Counted from the first letter of the stretch, positions 14,942-23,031 are shown. The stretch is DNA of 41,604 nt from Candidatus Moranbacteria bacterium RIFOXYA12_FULL_44_15 (GCA_001784815.1 MFSF01000011.1:1-41604), one strand, 5' to 3'. A program made the numbers and translations. Notes: generated from the sequence alone by a model not told the origin.

Positions 14942-14953
14942 AAAAAAATAATT

Positions 14954-16183
14954 TTACAAATATTTCATCGGGTTGACGCCGGCGCCTGTTGGTATCATCA
15001 AGCCTTTAACATACTTGGATTGGACCACTTCATAACTGCTTTTAACGAAAACAGAAAAATGAAGATGCGGTCCGGTGGAAAAACCGGTGTTTCCGCTGAT
15101 GCCTATTTTATCACCCCTTTTGACGCTATCCCCTCTCGAAACCGATTTAGAACTCAAGTGGCCGTAAAGCGTCACTAATCCGTCGCCGTGATCGATAGCG
15201 ATCCAATTGCCATAAGCGTATTTTCCATTGCTGCCGGAGCCAATGACTTTTCCGTTCCCGGCTGCGTATATCGGCGCCTTGTTCACTGCAAAATCCACCC
15301 CGTTATGACGGCCGGAAGCGTAATTTTTTGAGAAGCTTGTTTTACCGTATGCCTGGGTGATTTTTATCGAAGAAACCGGGTAGTCGAAATAATCGCCCTT
15401 GGCCGGAGGAATTTTGGAATAGTCAACACTGCCCTCCTTGGCTATTTCCAGTTCGTCAATTTCGCTTTCAATATTTTTCAAAAGTTCCTCGTATTTTTCT
15501 TTTTCCGCCTGAGTCTGCCCTAAAAGCTTTTGCTTCTGGTTTTCGTTGTATTGAAGGTTAAGCCCCTTCCTCGCCAGCTCGTCTTTGGCGCCTTCGTTCT
15601 CCCCCTTCTTTTTTTCCAGTTCCTGCTTGTCACGCACTAACTCATTTTTAAGTTTTTGGATTTCCGCCAAAACGTCTCCCACTCTGGCACCGGACTGCTC
15701 GGTATAATCCGCCTGGTTCACGATATCGGAAAAATCTTTTTCCGCCAGGGCCATCCCCAAAAGCCCTTGCTGGTCATATTCATAATAAGATTGCATCAGC
15801 CCGGACAAAACTGTTTTTCGGGTTTTCATGGAAGCTTCTTTTTCCGCTATGTCGTTTTCCAGCCGGGCTATGTTCTTGTTTATGTCTTCCAATTGCGCCT
15901 GAGTCAGAGTCAATGCGGATTCATTTTTCTGCTGTTCCTGGTCGATTATTTTTATCTGCTGAGTCAAAGCGTTTTCCTGTTTGCCTTTAAGCTTGATTAA
16001 GTCTTCGTAAATCTTCGCTTTTTTTTCTTTCTCCTCGCATTGGTCTTTCAAATCACCTTGTCCTTCAAACTCATCGCAATCGACAGCGTTAGCGTAACTG
16101 GTAAATAATAATTGGTAAACAGCAAAAATCAAAAAGGCAGCCGTTGCCAGAAAGAGATACTTTGTTTTATGGTTTTTTATCAT
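14954..16183 (-). CDS. M23 (LytM) peptidase with coiled coil, EnvC-like
   Basis: The 409-aa protein has an N-terminal membrane or signal segment (YLFLATAAFLIFAVYQLLF), about 200 residues of Lys/Glu/Gln-rich coiled coil (residues about 45-245), then a LytM domain: SGRHNGVDFAV, WIAIDHGDGLVTLYGHL and GPHLHFSVFV. The zinc-binding His/Asp set (H-x3-D and H-x-H) appears intact, so it should be active rather than a pure activator. It probably cuts peptidoglycan cross-links during division. It lies 30 bp downstream of gltX on the same strand. Confidence 0.92.
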   Translation of the reverse strand: MIKNHKTKYLFLATAAFLIFAVYQLLFTSYANAVDCDEFEGQGDLKDQCEEKEKKAKIYEDLIKLKGKQENALTQQIKIIDQEQQKNESALTLTQAQLEDINKNIARLENDIAEKEASMKTRKTVLSGLMQSYYEYDQQGLLGMALAEKDFSDIVNQADYTEQSGARVGDVLAEIQKLKNELVRDKQELEKKKGENEGAKDELARKGLNLQYNENQKQKLLGQTQAEKEKYEELLKNIESEIDELEIAKEGSVDYSKIPPAKGDYFDYPVSSIKITQAYGKTSFSKNYASGRHNGVDFAVNKAPIYAAGNGKVIGSGSNGKYAYGNWIAIDHGDGLVTLYGHLSSKSVSRGDSVKRGDKIGISGNTGFSTGPHLHFSVFVKSSYEVVQSKYVKGLMIPTGAGVNPMKYL

Positions 16184-16193
16184 AAAGCGCCAG

Positions 16194-16208
16194 AGCGGAC
16201 ATTCCGCT
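16194..16208. other. Short hairpin between gltX and the M23 gene
   Basis: AGCGGA-CAT-TCCGCT, 6-bp arms. The T-rich flank is on the plus strand, opposite to both genes, so it is not a terminator for them. Confidence 0.45.
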
Positions 16209-16213
16209 GTGTT

Positions 16214-17815
16214 TTATTTTATTTTTTCCATAGCTATCGCGATTCTTTTTAAGCTTTCTGTTTTACCCAACACCCACGCGACTTCAAAGGGCGAGGGTGA
16301 CTTTTGCTCGCAAGTCAAAGCCGCGCGAAGGGGCCAAAGCAGTTTCCCACGGTCGATTTTTCCGTCTTCGTTTTTGTAATGTTTTTCGCAAGCTTCCATC
16401 AGGGATTTTTCCAAATTTTCCCGCGTCCAATCCCCTTCCGGTATATTTTCCAACACTTCTCTGGAATTGGCAAGCGAGCCGCGCAAGTCTTCGTCGGACA
16501 TATCTTTCCATCGAAGAAGATCTTTTTCGCAAGAAACTTCATCTTTGAAAAAGAAAATATTGCTCTCCCCTACCTCGGACAGTTTTGTCAAACGCTCGCG
16601 CTCGACAGTTAGAACCTTTTTCAAATATTCCTTCTTACCCTCCTCTCCCGTAACCGGGAGAGGATGTCCGGTACTCCGGACAGGAGAGGGCAACCTTTGC
16701 AAAAATTTTTCGTAGTACGGCAAAGCTTTTTCATACAAATCATCCAACGGAATTTTCTTTATCCATTGCGCGTTGATCCAGTCCAGTTTTTTGATGTCAA
16801 ACACCGCGCCGCCCTTATGGACGTGGGCAAAATCGAATTTCTCCACCAATTCTTCGAGAGTAAAAATTTCCTGTGTTTCTCCCTTGCCTGGATTCCAACC
16901 CAGCATAGCCACAAAATTAATAATGGCTTCTTTCAGATATCCTTTTTTGATATAATCTTCCACTGCCACGTCGCCTTGTCTTTTGGAAAGCTTGCTCCGG
17001 TCGAGATTTAAAAGCAACGGCAAATGAGCGAATTGCGGCGGTTCCCAGCCGAGATAGCGGTACAACAGCAAGTGTTTAGGCACACTGGAAAGCCATTCCT
17101 CGCCGCGAATAACGTGCGTTATTTTCATATCGTGGTCATCCACCACGTTAGCCAGATGGTAGGTCGGAAAACCGTCGGATTTCAAAAGCACCTGGTCGTC
17201 AACGAGATTAGTATTAAATTTCACTTTGCCCCGTACCATATCTTCAAACTCGATCGTTTCGTCTTTGGAAATTTTCATCCGAATCGTATACGGACAATTT
17301 TCCTTGAGTTTCTTGTTAACTTCTTCCGGCGTAACATTTCGCAAACAATACTGGTCATAGATGGGCGGCAATTTTTGCGCTTGTTGTTCTTTCCGCATTT
17401 CTTCAAGCCTCGCTGGTTCGCAGAAACAATAATAGGCATGTCCGTCCTTAACCAACTGTTCGGCGTGTTTTTTATAGACTTCCAATTTTTCCGACTGAAT
17501 ATATGGTCCGTGTTCCCCCGCTTCGATTATTCCCGGATAATTTTTCGAATCAACTATTTTCCCGTTTTCAAACTCAGACGCAATGTCTTTTTTAAAAACG
17601 CCTTCATCCCAATTGAGTCCTAAAAAATCCAGGGAACTTATCAAGCTTTCCACCGCACCCTCAACAAATCTTTTGCGATCGGTGTCTTCAATTTTTAACA
17701 CAAAATCACCGCCGGTTTTTCTGGCAAAAAGATAATCATACAAAGCCGTACGAAAGTTTCCAATGTGCATAAATCCCGTCGGCGACGGCGCAAACCGAAC
17801 TCTTGTCTTTTTCAT
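16214..17815 (-). CDS. gltX: Glutamyl-tRNA synthetase
   Basis: The enzyme charges tRNA-Glu, and in many bacteria tRNA-Gln for later amidation. Class I signatures: RFAPSPTGFMHIGNFRTALYD (HIGH-like) and KLSKRQGD (KMSKS-like). From ATG 17815 it is 533 aa, longer than the usual 470-490. Residues about 376-393 (RLPSPVRSTGHPLPVTGEEG) come from the palindrome at 16638-16690 in the helical anticodon-binding half. A GTG at 17827 could add MNNN, but MKKTRVRFAPSPTG is the standard start. The transposase element begins at 17828, directly upstream. Confidence 0.94.
   Translation of the reverse strand: MKKTRVRFAPSPTGFMHIGNFRTALYDYLFARKTGGDFVLKIEDTDRKRFVEGAVESLISSLDFLGLNWDEGVFKKDIASEFENGKIVDSKNYPGIIEAGEHGPYIQSEKLEVYKKHAEQLVKDGHAYYCFCEPARLEEMRKEQQAQKLPPIYDQYCLRNVTPEEVNKKLKENCPYTIRMKISKDETIEFEDMVRGKVKFNTNLVDDQVLLKSDGFPTYHLANVVDDHDMKITHVIRGEEWLSSVPKHLLLYRYLGWEPPQFAHLPLLLNLDRSKLSKRQGDVAVEDYIKKGYLKEAIINFVAMLGWNPGKGETQEIFTLEELVEKFDFAHVHKGGAVFDIKKLDWINAQWIKKIPLDDLYEKALPYYEKFLQRLPSPVRSTGHPLPVTGEEGKKEYLKKVLTVERERLTKLSEVGESNIFFFKDEVSCEKDLLRWKDMSDEDLRGSLANSREVLENIPEGDWTRENLEKSLMEACEKHYKNEDGKIDRGKLLWPLRAALTCEQKSPSPFEVAWVLGKTESLKRIAIAMEKIK
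16638..16690. repeat. CTCTCCCG-type Y-shaped palindrome inside gltX
   Basis: CCTCTCCCG-TAAC-CGGGAGAGG (16642-16663) and TGTCCGG-TACT-CCGGACA (16665-16682) are perfect hairpins, enclosed by CCCT/AGGG. It is in frame. Confidence 0.8.
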
Positions 17816-17827
17816 GTTGTTGTTCAC

Positions 17828-18519
17828 ATTCTACCCCGCTTTAGCGGGGGTTCACGTGGCTTTAGCCACACATTATCTTTTCTTAGAACTTTATCTCGCT
17901 TAGCTTCTCGATATCAACATTACCAAACCCATCTTCATTAACATCAATGACGCCGCGAATTAAGCTGTTTATCTCATTTTCTCCATATTTGCCAACCATA
18001 AAACTATAGCTGGAAAATCGATTATTCTTTAGCTTTTCAAATGTGCCGACTTCCTTATGTTTCAACAAGTTTCCTGCGATATACCCCGATATTTTCCAGT
18101 TCACTTCTTCAGAAACGACCGGAATTATCCTTCTGCTCTGCCACATTTCTTTATAGGGAACTTGATACCGCTTTCGATATTGATATGAGATACCGCCTCG
18201 AAGCTGTTGCTTTATTTTCAGCATATCCAGTCCGTTTTCCAAATAAAATTTTACGTGATAATGATTTATGGCAATGCTGAAATCGGAAATCTTGATATTG
18301 AATTTTTGTTTAATATTTCTCAGTTGGTCAAGTATGATTTCTTTTTGTTCGTCTTTGGAAAAATATGGATAATGAATAAAGGTGGAATCGGTTAGAAAAT
18401 ATATCGTATCGTCTTCCCAAAAATTTTGTCGTTGAAATTTTGCTAGTTGTTTTGCCATGCAAATCGCATCGTACTACGGGCACTAAAGTGCCCGAACCCG
18501 CCCTAAAGGGCGGTAGAAT
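17828..18519. mobile_element. 692-bp transposase element with inverted hairpin-pair ends
   Basis: Read outside-in, both ends are ATTCTA, hairpin, GTTC, hairpin. Left: CCCCGC-TTTA-GCGGGG (17834-17849) and GTGGC-TTTA-GCCAC (17856-17869). Right, on the minus strand: CCGCCC-TTTA-GGGCGG (18498-18513) and GGGCAC-TTTA-GTGCCC (18478-18493). All four loops are TTTA while all four stems differ. The only gene inside is the transposase. The layout is like a RAYT gene flanked by REP sequences. Confidence 0.75.
17883..18458 (-). CDS. REP-associated / IS200-like tyrosine transposase (Y1, HUH)
   Basis: The 191-aa protein has the Y1 transposase layout. N-terminal FLTDSTFIHYPYF is the first strand. The HUH metal site is INHYHVKFYLE (His66, His68). 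The catalytic tyrosine is probably Tyr126 in GYIAGNLLKHKE, which matches the Y-x3-N-x2-K pattern of REP-associated transposases. It would nick single-stranded DNA at hairpin-marked sites. Motifs are complete, so it may be active. The gene fills the hairpin-bounded element at 17828-18519. No SD. Confidence 0.85.
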   Translation of the reverse strand: MAKQLAKFQRQNFWEDDTIYFLTDSTFIHYPYFSKDEQKEIILDQLRNIKQKFNIKISDFSIAINHYHVKFYLENGLDMLKIKQQLRGGISYQYRKRYQVPYKEMWQSRRIIPVVSEEVNWKISGYIAGNLLKHKEVGTFEKLKNNRFSSYSFMVGKYGENEINSLIRGVIDVNEDGFGNVDIEKLSEIKF

Positions 18520-18531
18520 TATCTTCTACTT

Positions 18532-18990
18532 CTACTTCATCTTAAAACTGCCAAATTTCCTTTCCATCTTCACATGCGGGATGCCCACTTCTTCAAATGT
18601 TTCTCCTTTTTGCTCATAGCCCAGTTTTTCGTAAAAGCCCTTAGCATGCTCCTGCGATTCCAGCTTTGCTTCCTTGACGCCTTTTTCTTTCAAAAATTCA
18701 TGCAAATAATCCATTATTAGTTTTCCAATTTTAAGCTTTCTATACTCTTGCAATACAGCCACTCTTTCTATTTTAGCCAGTTCTTTTTTATCATCCAAAT
18801 ATCTTGCTCTGGCGGTTCCAATCGGATTGTTTTCTAAATACACAATGACGTGTTCAGCCTCGTTATCCTTGCCATCAAAATCAAGCTCGGCGCCAATCCC
18901 CTGTTCTTCCTGAAAAACTTTTTTTCTTACTTCTTGAGCGTCTCTTAACTCCTGTTCGGATTCTACTATTTTTATAATTGGCTCATTCAT
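18532..18990 (-). CDS. GNAT-family N-acetyltransferase
   Basis: The 152-aa protein has the acetyl-CoA fold: IVESEQELRDAQEVRKKVFQEEQG, then PIGTARARYL, IERVAVLQEYRKLKIGKLIMDYL (the Q/R-x2-G-x-G/A loop is present as EYRKLKIGK) and a C-terminal AKGFYEKLGYEQKG. The RKKVFQEEQ opening resembles the ElaA/YjcF-type subgroup. Substrate unknown. Its start is 4 bp from the end of the WecG/TagA gene upstream on the same strand, so the two are likely co-transcribed. Confidence 0.85.
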   Translation of the reverse strand: MNEPIIKIVESEQELRDAQEVRKKVFQEEQGIGAELDFDGKDNEAEHVIVYLENNPIGTARARYLDDKKELAKIERVAVLQEYRKLKIGKLIMDYLHEFLKEKGVKEAKLESQEHAKGFYEKLGYEQKGETFEEVGIPHVKMERKFGSFKMK

Positions 18991-18994
18991 TTTG

Positions 18995-19723
18995 TTATTT
19001 ACTAAAAATTATTTTTACCGGAAAAATTATTACCGCCCGGAAAATTCTTTTCAGTCTTTCTTTTTTGAATTTCCAGGGTTGTGGTTGACCAAGACGCCAG
19101 AGCCATTCGAGTCCCCCGCGACGAAAAAACAGAGGGGCGCGTTTGACTTTTCCCGTGAGAAAATCGAAAGACCCGCCGACTCCCATGGCCAGTCTTATAT
19201 TATCATTTTTTACGGAATTGATAAAGAGTTCCTGGGCAGGCGCGCCGAAGTTGCAAAAGACTGCGTCGTAATTGGTAACTGGTAATTTGTAATTAGGATT
19301 TTTTGTGTCTATGTTGTCTCCTGAAATATTTAAGTTGGGATGTAATCTTAAAATAGAATCGCGGGTTTCTTGCCAGGAACTTAAGCCCTCTTTTTTTGCC
19401 GCGAGGAATATTTTTAAGCCATTTCTGTTGGTCATTTCCAAAATTTCCAGCATCAAATCCGTTCCCGCCATCCGGCATTTCAGATTCTTTCCATACCGCC
19501 AAAAAGCGTACTTTATCCCAAAGCCGTCCGCCACGTTCAAATCGCAAGAATTTAATATTTTTTTAAATTCCGGATTTTTTTGCGCTTCCAAAACAAACTC
19601 CGGGTTAATTGTCGCAATTTGATGAAATTTGTCTTGCAAAATAAATTCATTTACTTTTTGCAAAATCTCTTTTTTAGTCAAATTATCAATCCGGACTCCT
19701 AAAATGTTTGCTAATTCAACCAT
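18995..19723 (-). CDS. WecG/TagA/CpsF-family glycosyltransferase
   Basis: The 242-aa GT26 enzyme transfers ManNAc(A)-like sugars to lipid-linked acceptors at the membrane. Signatures: ILGVRIDNLTKKEIL, TINPEFVLEAQKN, ADGFGIKYAFW, RMAGTDLMLEI, FCNFGAPAQELFI and GVGGSFDFLTGKVKRAP, which carries the conserved Asp-Thr-Gly-like segment. Residues about 142-153 (TKNPNYKLPVTNY) come from an AATTACCA-word insertion (19267-19300). It probably serves the same surface glycan pathway as the genes at 0.6-4.9 kb. Confidence 0.9.
   Translation of the reverse strand: MVELANILGVRIDNLTKKEILQKVNEFILQDKFHQIATINPEFVLEAQKNPEFKKILNSCDLNVADGFGIKYAFWRYGKNLKCRMAGTDLMLEILEMTNRNGLKIFLAAKKEGLSSWQETRDSILRLHPNLNISGDNIDTKNPNYKLPVTNYDAVFCNFGAPAQELFINSVKNDNIRLAMGVGGSFDFLTGKVKRAPLFFRRGGLEWLWRLGQPQPWKFKKERLKRIFRAVIIFPVKIIFSK
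19267..19300. repeat. AATTACCA-word insertion in the WecG/TagA gene
   Basis: Reiterated AATTAC / AATTACCAG / TTACCAATTACG words on the minus strand, in frame. The same vocabulary occurs in priA (21325-21415). Confidence 0.6.
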
Positions 19724-19752
19724 ACTAAATACAAAATACTAGCTACTAAATA

Positions 19753-20295
19753 CTACCTAAGTGGACAGCTTTCAATAACAACATACTCGCTTTCTTCATC
19801 GTCAAAATCGCTGGCCATAATGTCAACGGATTCGACGGAAACGCTTAGGAGGTACTCCGCGTCAATCGCCGGCTTGTTCTCCAAATCCGCCCATTTGCGT
19901 TTCCTGATTCTCCCCAAGGTTATATGCGCCCGAAAAGATTTTTTAGGCGTTTTCGAAATCTCCAGCTCTCTTTCGATGTTATTCACTAAATCACGAAGAT
20001 TTTCATTCGGCTCGCCAATCAAGGCGACCATCCGAGGATCCGAAACGGACGGAAAAAGCTCCCAACGGGAAAATTCCAAATCAAAAATCCGGCTTTCAGC
20101 GGAAGCGCCGGAAACCTTCAAGCATATTTCATTTAACATATTCTCGTCCACAAAACCCAAAAACGCCAACGTAATGTGCAAATTTTCTTCCCGAACCCAC
20201 TTTATGGGTAAACTTTGCCATTTCTCAAGAGCTTTCACAAGCCTTCGCCGGTCTTTTTCGGGAACATTAATGCTGATAAATAATTTTCGTTTCAT
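19753..20295 (-). CDS. thpR: RNA 2',3'-cyclic phosphodiesterase (2H family)
   Basis: The 180-aa protein has two H-x-T-x motifs, HITLAFLG and HITLGRI, the twin active-site signatures of the 2H phosphoesterases (ThpR/LigT). These open 2',3'-cyclic phosphates on RNA. MKRKLFISINVPEKD is the family N-terminus, which fixes the start at 20295; the longer frame to 20358 would overlap the priA start. It is divergent from priA. Confidence 0.88.
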   Translation of the reverse strand: MKRKLFISINVPEKDRRRLVKALEKWQSLPIKWVREENLHITLAFLGFVDENMLNEICLKVSGASAESRIFDLEFSRWELFPSVSDPRMVALIGEPNENLRDLVNNIERELEISKTPKKSFRAHITLGRIRKRKWADLENKPAIDAEYLLSVSVESVDIMASDFDDEESEYVVIESCPLR

Positions 20296-20341
20296 ATAAA
20301 TCACTAAAGCAAAGCAAATTACAGCTAATTCAAGCAAATTA

Positions 20342-20350
20342 TGATACAAT
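20342..20350 (+). promoter_or_regulatory. Extended -10 box before priA
   Basis: TGATACAAT with TACAAT at 20345-20350 and the ATG at 20358, 7 nt later. The -35 is weak. It suggests a leaderless or nearly leaderless priA mRNA. Confidence 0.45.
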
Positions 20351-20357
20351 ACTACCA

Positions 20358-22421
20358 ATGAAAGATAAAAAAGGCAATTTTATTCTTGACATCGTTCCTC
20401 TGACCAAAATTCCCCTGACGCGGGGGCAGTCTTTTTCGTATCTGCATGATACGGCGCTTCCGGCGGGAACTTTGGTGTCCACTCCCCTCTTTCATCGAAA
20501 GGTTGAAGGAATTGTTTTGGGAAGTAAAAAGGATTTTCCGCGACTCGGCAATATTGAGTTAAAAAAAATTGATAAAGTTATTGAAGAAATTTTTTTAACT
20601 AAAAAGCAACTGAAGCTTGCTAATTTTATTTCAGATTATTATATTTCCCCGCTCGGAGTGGTGATGAAAAATTTTGTACCAAAGCAAACGAAAGCGCGTA
20701 CGCCCTCTCCCCAACCCTCTCCCGATTACGGGCGAGGGGGCAAAAATATCCAACTTACAAAAGAACAAAAAAACGCTGTCGACTTAATTTCCAACGGTAA
20801 TTTAAAATTAAAAATTAAAAATTTAAAATTTCTTCTATATGGTCCTTCCGGTTCCGGAAAAACGGAAGTCTATATCCATTCTATTTTAAAATTGCGCGAG
20901 AAAGACAAGGATTTGCAGTTTCTAATACTGGTTCCCGAGCAGACTTTGACTCCTCAAGCCATCGAGCGCTACGGGGCGTATTTTAACTCTGGCGAGATAG
21001 TCGTTTTATCCAGTAACGTTTCTAAGGGCCAATATTACTCCCATTGGCTCAAAATCAGGTCAGGCGAAGCAAGAATAGTGATTGGGACTCGGATGGCGGT
21101 CTTCGCGCCCTTCAAAAAGCTGGGGCTTATTGTAATTGATGAGGAACAGGATATGTCTTACAAACAATGGGATATGAATCCGCGCTATGACGCCAGGATG
21201 GCAGCCGAAAAACTGGGAGAACTGCACGAGTGTCCGGTTGTGAGGGGAACCGCGACGCCAAGCGCGGAAAGTTATTTTAGAGCTATTAAAAAGCAATATG
21301 CCTTAATAGAGTTGCCTGAATTAAAAATAAAAAGTAATTTGCAATTAGTAATTAGTAATTCGGAAAATAATAAATCCCAATTACCAATTACGAGTTACCA
21401 TTTACGCTCAATAGAGATTGTCGATATGCGCAAGGAACACTGGGCAAAGAATTATTCTTGCATATCAAAAAAATTGAAATCCGAGATCGCTTACGCGCTC
21501 AAGTATAACCAACAGGTGATTTTATTCATCAATCGCCAAGGAATGAGCAGTTTTTCCGTATGCGAGTCTTGCAAAACAGTTTTGAAATGCCCCAAATGCG
21601 AGCGGGCGTTGGTGTATGACAACAGCGGAAATTATCGCTGCGTCCACTGCGCCTATAAAACTTCCATTACTCCCGAATGTGAAAAGTGCCGCGGGATAAC
21701 TTTCAAAAACGTGGGACTGGGCACGCAAAAAGTGGAAAAGGAAATTCGCGATATTTTTCCCGCCGCGCGCGTCGCCCGAATCGACAGCCAGACGATAAAG
21801 ACCAAAGGGCAACACGCGAAGATATACGCAAATATGGAGCATGGAGAAATTGACATTCTCATCGGAACGCAAATGATCACCAAAGGCTGGGATTTGCCCC
21901 GGCTGGCTTTGGTTGGTATAATAGACACGGACAATATGCTTTCTTTTCCCGATTTCAGAACCAAGGAAAAGGCTTACCAGATGATAGTCCAGGCGGCGGG
22001 AAGAACCGGTCGTCCGGGAGCAAAATTTCCGGGAACGGTCGTTTTACAAACATACCAACCGGAGTTGAAAGTTTTTCAATGGCTATCAGACAGGAATTTT
22101 GAAGCTTTTTTTGAAAATGAGATTTTAGAAAGAGAAACATTCGATTATCCGCCCTTTGGCCGGATAATCAAACTGGTTTTCCAGGATTATTCTTCTAAAA
22201 GAGTATCCGCCGAAACCCAACGCGTATATGAAACGCTGGAAAAGGTGAAAAATGCTAAAATCAGCGAACCGCAAGACTCGTTCATTCCCAACATCCGCGG
22301 ACGCCACCGAAAGCAAATTATCATCAAATTTAAAAAAGAATTGCCCTCGGAATTAAGGAAAGAACTGAAAAAACTGGGGCAAGGATGGATAATTGATGTA
22401 GACCCGGTGTCAATAATCTAA
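20358..22421 (+). CDS. priA: Primosomal protein N' (replication restart helicase)
   Basis: The 687-aa SF2 helicase restarts stalled replication forks. It has an N-terminal 3'-DNA-end binding domain, Walker A LLYGPSGSGKTEVY, the DEEQ box VIDEEQDMSYKQ, the Zn-binding cluster CESCKTVLKCPKCERALVY...CVHC...CEKC, and the helicase segments LIGTQMITKGWD and VQAAGRTGRPG. In-frame palindromic or word insertions occur at residues about 115-128 (PSPQPSPDYGRG), 148-159 (LKLKIKNLK) and 323-353 (NLQLVISN...ITSYH). Def follows 8 bp downstream. Confidence 0.95.
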   Translation: MKDKKGNFILDIVPLTKIPLTRGQSFSYLHDTALPAGTLVSTPLFHRKVEGIVLGSKKDFPRLGNIELKKIDKVIEEIFLTKKQLKLANFISDYYISPLGVVMKNFVPKQTKARTPSPQPSPDYGRGGKNIQLTKEQKNAVDLISNGNLKLKIKNLKFLLYGPSGSGKTEVYIHSILKLREKDKDLQFLILVPEQTLTPQAIERYGAYFNSGEIVVLSSNVSKGQYYSHWLKIRSGEARIVIGTRMAVFAPFKKLGLIVIDEEQDMSYKQWDMNPRYDARMAAEKLGELHECPVVRGTATPSAESYFRAIKKQYALIELPELKIKSNLQLVISNSENNKSQLPITSYHLRSIEIVDMRKEHWAKNYSCISKKLKSEIAYALKYNQQVILFINRQGMSSFSVCESCKTVLKCPKCERALVYDNSGNYRCVHCAYKTSITPECEKCRGITFKNVGLGTQKVEKEIRDIFPAARVARIDSQTIKTKGQHAKIYANMEHGEIDILIGTQMITKGWDLPRLALVGIIDTDNMLSFPDFRTKEKAYQMIVQAAGRTGRPGAKFPGTVVLQTYQPELKVFQWLSDRNFEAFFENEILERETFDYPPFGRIIKLVFQDYSSKRVSAETQRVYETLEKVKNAKISEPQDSFIPNIRGRHRKQIIIKFKKELPSELRKELKKLGQGWIIDVDPVSII
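20702..20740. repeat. CTCTCCCG palindrome inside priA
   Basis: CTCTCCCG-ATTA-CGGGCGAG (20717-20736, one mismatch) is preceded by another CCCTCTCCCC. It is in frame, giving PSPQPSPDYGRGG. Confidence 0.75.
20798..20832. repeat. AAAATTTAA-word insertion in priA
   Basis: Reiterated TAAAATT / AAAAATT words sit just before Walker A, in frame. Similar A/T words fill 32950-33045. Confidence 0.55.
21325..21415. repeat. AATTAGT / AATTACCA word insertion in priA
   Basis: Reiterated AATTAGTAATT and CCAATTACC words encode about 30 polar residues between the helicase core segments, in frame. Confidence 0.65.
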
Positions 22422-22429
22422 TTTTCGAT

Positions 22430-22870
22430 ATGGTTCTCCCAATCCTAACCTACCCTCATCCCATCCTCCAAAAAAAAGCGGAGGAGATAGATGACCCGAA
22501 AAGCTCGGAAATCCGCGAGTTAGTTTTGGATATGTTGGAAACGATGGAAAAGGCCGGGAACGCGCTGGGACTGGCCGCGCCGCAAGTGGGAAAATCCGTC
22601 CGGCTTTGCATCATCAAGCTTGACGGCAAAACTCATATTCTTATCAATCCCCAAATAAAATCCAAGTTCTGGAAAAAAGAAATTTCGGAAGAAGGCTGTC
22701 TTTCTTTTCCGGGAAAGTTCATCCCGATCAAGCGCCACAAGAAAATAACAGTCAGGGCGCAAGACCGGGAAGGAAATAAAATTACCATCAAAGCGGATGG
22801 AATTTTTTCCCGCGCCCTCCAGCACGAGATCGACCATTTGGACGGGATTTTATTTATTAACAGACAATAA
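22430..22870 (+). CDS. def: Peptide deformylase
   Basis: The 146-aa metalloenzyme removes the formyl group from nascent proteins. All three motifs are intact: GLAAPQVG, EEGCLSFP (the metal-binding Cys) and QHEIDHLDG (the two His and catalytic Glu). It is slightly shorter than the usual 150-180 aa. It lies between priA and fmt, so formylation and deformylation genes are neighbours, separated from fmt by the repeat element at 22881-23017. Confidence 0.97.
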   Translation: MVLPILTYPHPILQKKAEEIDDPKSSEIRELVLDMLETMEKAGNALGLAAPQVGKSVRLCIIKLDGKTHILINPQIKSKFWKKEISEEGCLSFPGKFIPIKRHKKITVRAQDREGNKITIKADGIFSRALQHEIDHLDGILFINRQ

Positions 22871-22880
22871 TAACCCGACA

Positions 22881-23017
22881 CGAAACCACGAAATCCTTCT
22901 CCCCCGTAATCGGGACAGAGAGGGCTTGGCGCAATGTTTGCGAGTATGCCCTCTCCCCAGCCCTCTCCCCAGCCCTCTCCCGATTACGGGCGAGGGGGTA
23001 AAAAATTCGTAGTTTCG
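22881..23017. repeat. 137-bp inverted-repeat-ended composite element between def and fmt
   Basis: Ends CGAAACCACGAAAT (22881-22894) and ATTCGTAGTTTCG (23005-23017) are inverted with small differences. Inside are CTCTCCCG-type palindromes, including a 12-bp unit GCCCTCTCCCCA repeated about three times (22948-22983) and CTCTCCCG-ATTA-CGGGCGAG. Confidence 0.7.
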
Positions 23018-23031
23018 CATCGGTCTTTAAT

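Noticed and set aside
16194-16208. Terminator for gltX or the M23 gene
   Set aside because: The T-run is on the plus strand while both genes are on the minus strand.
20296-20358. Upstream start for thpR
   Set aside because: The extension would overlap the priA start and is not part of the 2H family.
22948-22983. Possible CRISPR array or VNTR
   Set aside because: The units are directly adjacent 12-mers without spacers and no cas genes are near; it is treated as a tandem repeat inside a palindromic element.
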